Shown here: positions 6,578-10,402 of the stretch, piece by piece
Position numbering within the stretch: the stretch's first letter is position 1
Layout: each line of letters starts with the position of its first letter
Source: Alphaproteobacteria bacterium
GTDB lineage: Bacteria > Pseudomonadota > Alphaproteobacteria > JABAAW01
Direction: 5' to 3'
Assembly (NCBI GenBank): GCA_014239005.1
Contig: JABAAA010000009.1
Coordinates: 1-10,402, forward strand
DNA length: 10,402 nucleotides
Program-made: the position numbers and the translations under genes
The notes under the pieces: model-generated
Told to the model about the DNA's origin: nothing
Database searches by the model: none
Seen by the model: only the letters and a program-made list of their open reading frames with translations

Positions 6578-6937
6578 TTAAATTTTTATGCCAAGCACAA
6601 GAAAAATAGCATCGTGCACTTCTTGCAAAATTCTGTCAGGAGTTTTTTCAAGAATTTTTATGTGTCGAGCATAAAAATCAATCGACCTCATCTGATTCAC
6701 CAACACAACCCCGTCCGTGCGACACCCCGTCCCCATCAACGACACGGCGAACCCTTTCTCTCTCGTTTGTTGGGCACTGCCCGTTGAGATGGGACAAAGA
6801 AACACTTGCTTGAAGCGATCTTGAAACTTCCTATCAGAAACAACAAGAGCAGGGCGATGCTTTTTTATCTCGCGCCCCTGCGCTCCTGCGCTGAAATCAC
6901 AAAGGACGATGTCGCCCGCCTCCGGTGTTCTTGTCAA
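6578..6937 (-). CDS. PemK/MazF-type toxin (endoribonuclease family)
   Basis: 119 aa, start TTG at 6937 overlapping the stop of the upstream gene (TTGA). MazF/PemK toxins are ribosome-independent mRNA interferases of the CcdB-like SH3 fold. Diagnostic parts are the N-terminal strand PEAGDIVLCDF, the QGREIKKHRPALVVS segment with the conserved Arg (R28, equivalent to E. coli MazF R29), the FLCPISTG strand with Ser51/Thr52 at the catalytic position, and VVLVNQMRSIDF before the C-terminal helix. The family is clear and the length normal, so it looks intact. The second TTG/ATG choice is limited: the first in-frame ATG is far inside, so TTG coupled to the antitoxin-like gene is preferred. The base composition seems AT-richer than the flanking T3SS genes, as judged by eye, which hints at transfer. 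It interrupts the usual sctRSTU cluster. Confidence 0.88.
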   Translation of the reverse strand: MTRTPEAGDIVLCDFSAGAQGREIKKHRPALVVSDRKFQDRFKQVFLCPISTGSAQQTREKGFAVSLMGTGCRTDGVVLVNQMRSIDFYARHIKILEKTPDRILQEVHDAIFLVLGIKI

Positions 6938-7335
6938 TCGACGATCTCCCTTCCGACATCAGGCATCTTCTCCCACTCCTCGTCTCGGCACAAGGCAACA
7001 GGCGTGTTGGCGAGATAGCGTTCCAAGCGAGGATTCGCTCCCCTGTGTACAGTACTCTTTCCTTTCCGCCTCGCCGCCGCGATACGCTCAAGAGGCGTCT
7101 TCGCCCGTTGCTCCTTGGCAGTCCAAAAGGCAGCTGCAGCAGTCGTCCTGAATACAGCGAGCATCACTCCGATAGCGAACATCACCCAAAAAACCTCCCG
7201 CGACACGGGCTCAGGACGCACGAACAGGTAATACGACGCTACCGCACAAAGCCCGCCACCCAAAGCCGTCGATCGCTCCCTTGAGCGCGCCGCAGAATAG
7301 CGCGTGGCAGTCTTGACAATATCAGAGAAAACCAT
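6934..7335 (-). CDS. Two-TM protein with antitoxin-like C-terminus, coupled to the MazF-type toxin
   Basis: 133 aa from ATG 7335. This start is chosen because a perfect AGGAGG (7341-7346, minus strand) lies 5 nt before it; the longer frame to 7401 would run through the palindrome array. Two hydrophobic segments are visible at about 23-40 (TALGGGLCAVASYYLFVR) and 47-70 (EVFWVMFAIGVMLAVF and a small Ala-rich end). A basic soluble tail follows, ending EEWEKMPDVGREIVD. That ending resembles the short toxin-binding tails of MazE/PemI-like antitoxins (acidic-Trp-x-VGREI). Its position directly before the toxin, with a TTGA stop/start overlap, is that expected of an antitoxin. No AbrB, RHH or HTH DNA-binding domain is visible, unlike normal MazE. 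I infer a membrane-tethered antitoxin; a membrane protein unrelated to the toxin remains possible. Confidence 0.65.
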   Translation of the reverse strand: MVFSDIVKTATRYSAARSRERSTALGGGLCAVASYYLFVRPEPVSREVFWVMFAIGVMLAVFRTTAAAAFWTAKEQRAKTPLERIAAARRKGKSTVHRGANPRLERYLANTPVALCRDEEWEKMPDVGREIVD

Positions 7336-7340
7336 GCTCG

Positions 7341-7346
7341 CCTCCT
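7341..7346 (-). promoter_or_regulatory. Ribosome binding site fixing the antitoxin-like gene start
   Basis: The plus-strand cctcct is a perfect AGGAGG on the minus strand, ending 5 nt before ATG 7335. It argues against the upstream in-frame start at 7401. Confidence 0.85.
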
Positions 7347-7365
7347 GGTGGGTCGTTCGCCTGAA

Positions 7366-7413
7366 GCATCCGCGATGCTCCGCATCCGCGATGCTCCGCA
7401 TCTACGATGCTTT
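7366..7413. promoter_or_regulatory. Triple tandem palindrome, probable operator of the toxin-antitoxin-like operon
   Basis: Three 16-bp units follow each other at 7366-7381, 7382-7397 and 7398-7413. Each carries the 13-bp inverted repeat GCATC-NNN-GATGC, with centre CGC in the first two and TAC in the third. The arms are conserved while the centre differs, which suggests selection for a dimeric binding site. The array ends about 30 bp before the start of the two-TM gene, in the 163-bp gap that follows the chaperone-like gene. Weak promoter hexamers on the minus strand (TTGCAA 7422-7427 and TAGATG 7399-7404, 17-bp spacing) would put the -10 inside the third palindrome, so bound protein would block transcription. 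Confidence 0.65.
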
Positions 7414-7498
7414 CCCCCTTATTGCAACTTTTACGCCGCAAATTCTATGCCGTAAGCGCGGCGTGTGTCAACCCCTCTGGCACTTTTTGCGAACATTG

Positions 7499-8044
7499 TC
7501 ACAACCGCATCATCCTCGTTGCCACATTGCTCTCTCTCCGCTCTAACGCAAGAACCTCTGTCTCGCCCGCATCGCGCAACTGCTGGCGCGTTTGATCGGC
7601 AAAAATCTTCCGAAAACGACGCGTGCGTGCCAAAAATTCCTCGAAACGATGCTTCGCAGCAGAAGCGCCCAACCCCGCTCCTTCGACCGCTCCCCCGTAT
7701 CTCGCTCCGCCATGCTCGCGCCAACAGCTGACAAAGCATACCTCCTTGCCGCGCACGCACAAAAAGCCCATACCCCCTGTCTCTTGCGGCGCGTTCAAAC
7801 GCAGACGCTGACGAAGAAATTCCGCACGACGCAAAGGATGGAAAGGCAACATCGCAACGACCGACTCCAAACGGATTCTCACCCCGACGTTGTCCGCCGA
7901 TACCGAAAGCACAACGGCAAGGCTCTCCTTGTCCTCCCCCAGCAACAACTCCTTGTGTAGATCACCTCCCTTGTGATCAGACGCGCGCAAGGGCGGCAAG
8001 CCCTGCTGCGCACAATAATCTTGAAACCAGTCGACGAAGCTCAC
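7499..8044 (-). CDS. Small T3SS chaperone-like (CesT-type) protein downstream of sctU
   Basis: 181 aa, start GTG at 8044 because a stop lies in frame five codons upstream and no ATG is near; no Shine-Dalgarno is visible, so the start is uncertain. The N-terminal 120 residues show the order expected of a CesT-type chaperone: an N-terminal helix (FVDWFQDYCAQQGLPPL), strands (LAVVLSVSADNVGVRIRL), a helix with LRRAEFLRQRLRLN, then GGMGFLCVRGKEVCFVSCW. The C-terminal 60 residues are a charged, Arg-rich helical tail (FEEFLARTRRFRKIFADQTRQQL) beyond the usual 130-150 aa. It lies 59 nt after sctU on the same strand, separated by an AT-rich spacer that might hold its own promoter. The chaperone identity is inference from pattern and context; the substrate is unknown. 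Confidence 0.5.
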   Translation of the reverse strand: MSFVDWFQDYCAQQGLPPLRASDHKGGDLHKELLLGEDKESLAVVLSVSADNVGVRIRLESVVAMLPFHPLRRAEFLRQRLRLNAPQETGGMGFLCVRGKEVCFVSCWREHGGARYGGAVEGAGLGASAAKHRFEEFLARTRRFRKIFADQTRQQLRDAGETEVLALERRESNVATRMMRL

Positions 8045-8103
8045 AACAATAAAAGATTAAAACAAACAGAGAAGAAAGTTATAAATTACAAAAAGTTATT
8101 TTT
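8045..8103. other. AT-rich spacer between sctU and the next gene
   Basis: This 59-bp stretch is almost entirely A and T, in contrast to the genes. On the minus strand it includes TATAAC (8079-8084) and a repeated ATAACTTT, so a promoter for the chaperone-like gene is possible. No hairpin-plus-T-tract terminator is clear. Confidence 0.4.
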
Positions 8104-9147
8104 TTAATTTTGCTGCATCGAACGAATATAGTGCAACACCTCTGCGACAGGATCGATGAATTCGGAGGTGATGAACGCACCGATCTCAAGCGCGTCGTGC
8201 ATGTTGCGCGCGAGCTCGACGCTCTCGTAGATGGGAATGTCCTCTTGTTCGGCAACCCTGCGGATGAGCGCTGCCAAGCCGCCCGTGCCTTTCGCCATGA
8301 CGCGCGGCAGCGGCGTTTCCTCCTCGTCGTAGTAGATGGCGACCGCAACCTCCGTCGGATTGACGATCACCGCCGTCGATTTCTTGACGCTGTCCGTGGT
8401 GCGGCTTTGGAGAATTTCCTGATGAATTTGACGGCGTTGCGATTTGATTTCAGGAGATCCTTCCGTCTGTTTGAACTCTTCCTTGATGTCTTCGATCGAC
8501 ATGCGCAGATCCTTCATGTAGAAATGACGCTGCACCAAAAAGTCGAGCGCAGCGATCGGAAAGTAGACGCCAAGCGCAACGAACGCGAGCAGAAAGATCG
8601 TCGAGATGCCAATTTGCATCGTGCAAAAAAAACCGCAAAGGGGCGAGCGAACAAACTCACCGAGACGATGGAGCAACAAAAAGTAGACGGTCGTTCCAAT
8701 CACCAAAACTTTGAAAACATTCATCAGCAGCGAGAACAGATTCTTCTTGGCAAACATCTGCTTCGCGTTGTTGAGCGCATCGAGCGACTTCAACCCTTTC
8801 GAAAGTTTGGCACCTGAGAAAACAAACCCGACCTGCGCCATGTTCGCTGCGATCGAAGCCACGATGACCGCTCCGTAGACGAGCAGGCATCCGCGCGCGA
8901 CCACTTCCAGAGAGCCTTGCAACAACCTACCGAAAGAGTGATCGAAGGGCTCGCTCGCCGCCTGCGCGCCGTAGGCGACCAGCTGGAAGAGCGGGACGGT
9001 GAAAAAAGAATGTCCCGTATAGAGAATGGTAAGCGCTGCCAGCAGGGTCGCCGTCGAGACAACCTCTTTTGAAAAAAGAAAGTTGCCTTTCTTGCGCGCG
9101 TCGCGAAGCTTTTTCGGCGTCGGCGGTTCGGTCTTTTCGCCAGGCAT
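8104..9147 (-). CDS. sctU: T3SS switch protein SctU (FlhB/YscU family) with NPTE instead of NPTH
   Basis: 347 aa, typical length. SctU wraps the export gate and its cytoplasmic domain, after autocleavage, switches export from early to later substrates. The N-terminus shows the family start GEKTEPPTPKKLRDARKKGN, then four hydrophobic segments (about 32-55, 84-106, 140-160, 178-203) and the linker DIKEEFKQTEGSPEIKSQRRQ. The autocleavage site reads Asn263-Pro264-Thr265-Glu266 (AAT CCG ACG GAG, minus strand 8361-8350), where His is nearly universal. The downstream part VAVAIYYDEEETPLPRVMAKG and the RRVAEQEDIPIYESVELAR end are conserved. Start ATG 9147 has AGGAAG nearby and lies 9 nt after the sctT stop, supporting one operon. 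The gene is otherwise intact; whether it is cleaved is open. Confidence 0.95.
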   Translation of the reverse strand: MPGEKTEPPTPKKLRDARKKGNFLFSKEVVSTATLLAALTILYTGHSFFTVPLFQLVAYGAQAASEPFDHSFGRLLQGSLEVVARGCLLVYGAVIVASIAANMAQVGFVFSGAKLSKGLKSLDALNNAKQMFAKKNLFSLLMNVFKVLVIGTTVYFLLLHRLGEFVRSPLCGFFCTMQIGISTIFLLAFVALGVYFPIAALDFLVQRHFYMKDLRMSIEDIKEEFKQTEGSPEIKSQRRQIHQEILQSRTTDSVKKSTAVIVNPTEVAVAIYYDEEETPLPRVMAKGTGGLAALIRRVAEQEDIPIYESVELARNMHDALEIGAFITSEFIDPVAEVLHYIRSMQQN

Positions 9148-9156
9148 GCGTCTTCC

Positions 9157-9936
9157 TCAGCGAGACAGCAGAGGGAGGAAGGGGGTCAGGGTGAACTCTT
9201 GCCAGCTCGCATCGATGATGACGGAGGTGTAGAAGATCAGAAAAAAAATCGCTAGAACGCTCTTCAGCGACATGGCGAGAAAAAAAACTTGAAGCTGCGG
9301 TGCAAAACGTCCGATCAGACCAAGCCCGATTTCCGCAACCATCATCACGAAGATGACGGGTGCAGCAAGCTTGACGATCAACGCGAGAAAATTGGCAAAG
9401 TCGCCGACGAACGCGCTCAGCGCCTCCTGATCGAACGGAGGCAGCGGCGCAAGCACAGGGTACAGAAGGTACGAATCGTAGAGAATCTTCACCAACAGCG
9501 CCATGCCGCCGAGCGCGAGGAAGACGGCGAGAAAGGTCTCGCCTAGAAAAATACCGAGCAGGTTGCTCTGTCCGCCGAAGGCAGGGTTGAACAGCGAGGC
9601 GACGCCGGCACCGCGCTGGTTGTCGATAAAATCTCCGACCGACTGCGGCACAAGAAAGATCAGCGCGACGGGAAAGCCCAACAAGAATCCCAACGCCATC
9701 TCTTTCATCGCATAAGCGACATGGACAAAAGGCGGCAGGGGATTGTGTTTCAGTTGCTCTGCTAGCGGTGGCAGCAGCACGACGGTCAGGGCGAGAAAGA
9801 CGGCACCTCGGATCGCTGCGGGCAGGATGCGTCCGTTGAAAAAAGGAAGCAGCAACGCGAAGCCGAAAAGGCGCGGCGAGGCAAGCGAAAAGGCTTTCAG
9901 GTAGTTGCCAATCGCATCCAGCAAGGCGGGGGTCAT
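9157..9936 (-). CDS. sctT: T3SS export gate protein SctT (FliR family)
   Basis: 259 aa, usual length. One SctT joins five SctR and four SctS in the export gate pore, and contacts SctU. Recognised by the hydrophobic, multi-helix sequence: FALLLPFFNGRILPAAIRGAV, then KEMALGFLLGFPVALIFLVPQSVGDFIDNQRGAG without breaks (about 78-111), FNPAFGGQSNLLGIFLGETF, and the C-terminal APVIFVMMVAEIGLGLIGRFAPQLQVFFLAMSLKS, each typical of FliR/SctT. The start ATG 9936 has AAGGA about 12 nt upstream on the minus strand, a long but usable spacing. It follows the right-edge chaperone-like gene by 75 bp and is followed by sctU after 9 nt. sctR and sctS, normally next to it, are on the opposite strand on the other side of the toxin-antitoxin-like module. 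Confidence 0.96.
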   Translation of the reverse strand: MTPALLDAIGNYLKAFSLASPRLFGFALLLPFFNGRILPAAIRGAVFLALTVVLLPPLAEQLKHNPLPPFVHVAYAMKEMALGFLLGFPVALIFLVPQSVGDFIDNQRGAGVASLFNPAFGGQSNLLGIFLGETFLAVFLALGGMALLVKILYDSYLLYPVLAPLPPFDQEALSAFVGDFANFLALIVKLAAPVIFVMMVAEIGLGLIGRFAPQLQVFFLAMSLKSVLAIFFLIFYTSVIIDASWQEFTLTPFLPLLSR

Positions 9937-9980
9937 CTCTCGCAGCGATCCTTGGCTATGCGCAGCGCAGCGGTTGAGCC

Positions 9981-10015
9981 AAGTCCTTCAGCAAGTCCTT
10001 CAGCAAGTCCTTCAG
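9981..10015. repeat. 12-bp tandem repeat between the right-edge chaperone gene and sctT
   Basis: aagtccttcagc occurs at 9981-9992 and 9993-10004, with an 11-bp third copy at 10005-10015. It begins right at the chaperone gene stop (TGA 10014-10012). In the -1 frame of that gene it would encode a Leu-Lys-Asp-Leu repeat ending at a stop near 9955. Confidence 0.9.
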
Positions 10016-10402
10016 ATAGCGAGCGAGCTATGGTTGGGATTGTCGCCTCCTGAGTTCTTGGTGCGGGACTCTCCGAACTCGCCGCGTTCCAAACGAGTCA
10101 TCCACTCTTCGGTCAGGTTGACGAGTGCGCCGACTTTTTTCTCGAAGGGTTCGAATTCCGTCGAAATCGTCGGAATAGGCACGCTCAAGAGCAGCATGCC
10201 GATCGAGCGATCCACAACGATGCGCACAGGCAGCTCGCCGGGCATCACCAAACATTCGGCAAGCAACCCTTCCAACAGCTGCGCTCGCGCACTGTCGTCG
10301 GCGGGCAACGCGCACAGCACCGCATAGGCGTGCAGGTAGGGCTGTTCGGGGTCGGCTTCAAAATCGACGGTGATGCGATCGTCGAACACCAGCCGTGCCG
10401 TG
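10012..10402 (-). CDS. CesT-family type III chaperone, 5' end outside window
   Basis: The frame is open to the right edge, so the N-terminus is missing; the GTG at 10389 is probably internal because the codons before it (TARL) continue the fold. About 129 codons are visible. The sequence follows the CesT/Tir-chaperone pattern: LVFDDRITVDFEAD, then a strand-helix with LHAYAVLCALPADDSARAQLLEGLLAECL, then VRIVVDRSIGMLLLSVPIPTISTEFEPFEKKVGALVNLTEEWMTRL without breaks between them. Such proteins dimerise and keep an effector or translocon substrate export-competent. It is acidic, as usual for these chaperones. It heads the visible part of the operon before sctT. The short tail after the fold (SGGDNPNHSSLAI) ends at a TGA placed directly before a 12-bp tandem repeat. 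Substrate unknown. Confidence 0.72.
   Translation of the reverse strand, partial: TARLVFDDRITVDFEADPEQPYLHAYAVLCALPADDSARAQLLEGLLAECLVMPGELPVRIVVDRSIGMLLLSVPIPTISTEFEPFEKKVGALVNLTEEWMTRLERGEFGESRTKNSGGDNPNHSSLAI

Noticed and set aside
7336..7401. Longer start at 7401 for the two-TM protein
   Set aside because: It would translate the palindrome array and ignore the perfect AGGAGG placed 5 nt before ATG 7335.
8110..8817. 235-aa plus-strand frame opposite sctU
   Set aside because: Antisense to a clear SctU gene; the translation is rich in Arg, Asp and His and shows no known fold signals.

Overview
This window is a type III secretion system (T3SS, injectisome) locus from a GC-rich Gram-negative bacterium. 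Seven core components are recognisable from their translations: SctD, SctW, SctV, SctQ, SctR, SctS, SctT and SctU span almost the full export gate, a C-ring piece, the gatekeeper and an inner-membrane ring protein. They are accompanied by three small CesT/class I chaperone-like genes and an embedded toxin-antitoxin-like pair. The phylum cannot be fixed from sequence alone. SctV directly followed by SctW recalls the chlamydial CdsV-CopN order, and a small chaperone-like gene just before SctD recalls chlamydial Scc4-CdsD. A PVC-type or other non-model host is therefore possible, but this is weak inference.

Layout from left to right: (1) 1-4859, minus strand: a tight operon read leftwards, sctV > sctW > small chaperone-like gene > sctD, with a 5-nt gap and then 4-nt GTGA and ATGA overlaps; sctD runs off the left edge. 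(2) 4860-5076: an AT-rich divergent promoter region with back-to-back promoter-like hexamers and a repeated motif. (3) 5077-6556, plus strand: sctQ (short, FliN-like), sctR, sctS. (4) 6578-7335, minus strand: a PemK/MazF-type toxin gene overlapping (TTGA) an upstream two-TM protein whose C-terminus resembles an antitoxin tail; three tandem 13-bp palindromes lie just upstream. (5) 7499-10402, minus strand: chaperone-like gene at the right edge (5' end outside the window) > sctT > sctU > another chaperone-like gene.

How it works together: SctR, SctS, SctT and SctU form the export gate core. SctV is the nonameric export ring that receives substrates. SctQ is a cytoplasmic sorting-platform protein. 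SctD anchors the inner-membrane ring. SctW controls the switch to effector export, and the small acidic proteins probably escort substrates or SctW. Not visible here are the ATPase (SctN), stator (SctL), needle (SctF), inner rod (SctI), SctJ and secretin (SctC), which must lie elsewhere.

The most unusual points are the toxin-antitoxin-like module splitting sctQRS from sctTU, its apparently membrane-anchored antitoxin candidate with a triple palindromic operator, an NPTE in place of the NPTH autocleavage motif of SctU, a FliN-sized SctQ with two candidate starts, and a recurring pattern of short (mostly 12-bp) tandem repeats at the ends and linkers of the genes. No gene-free stretch exceeds 300 bp and no convincing intrinsic terminator, RNA gene, IS element or CRISPR was seen.
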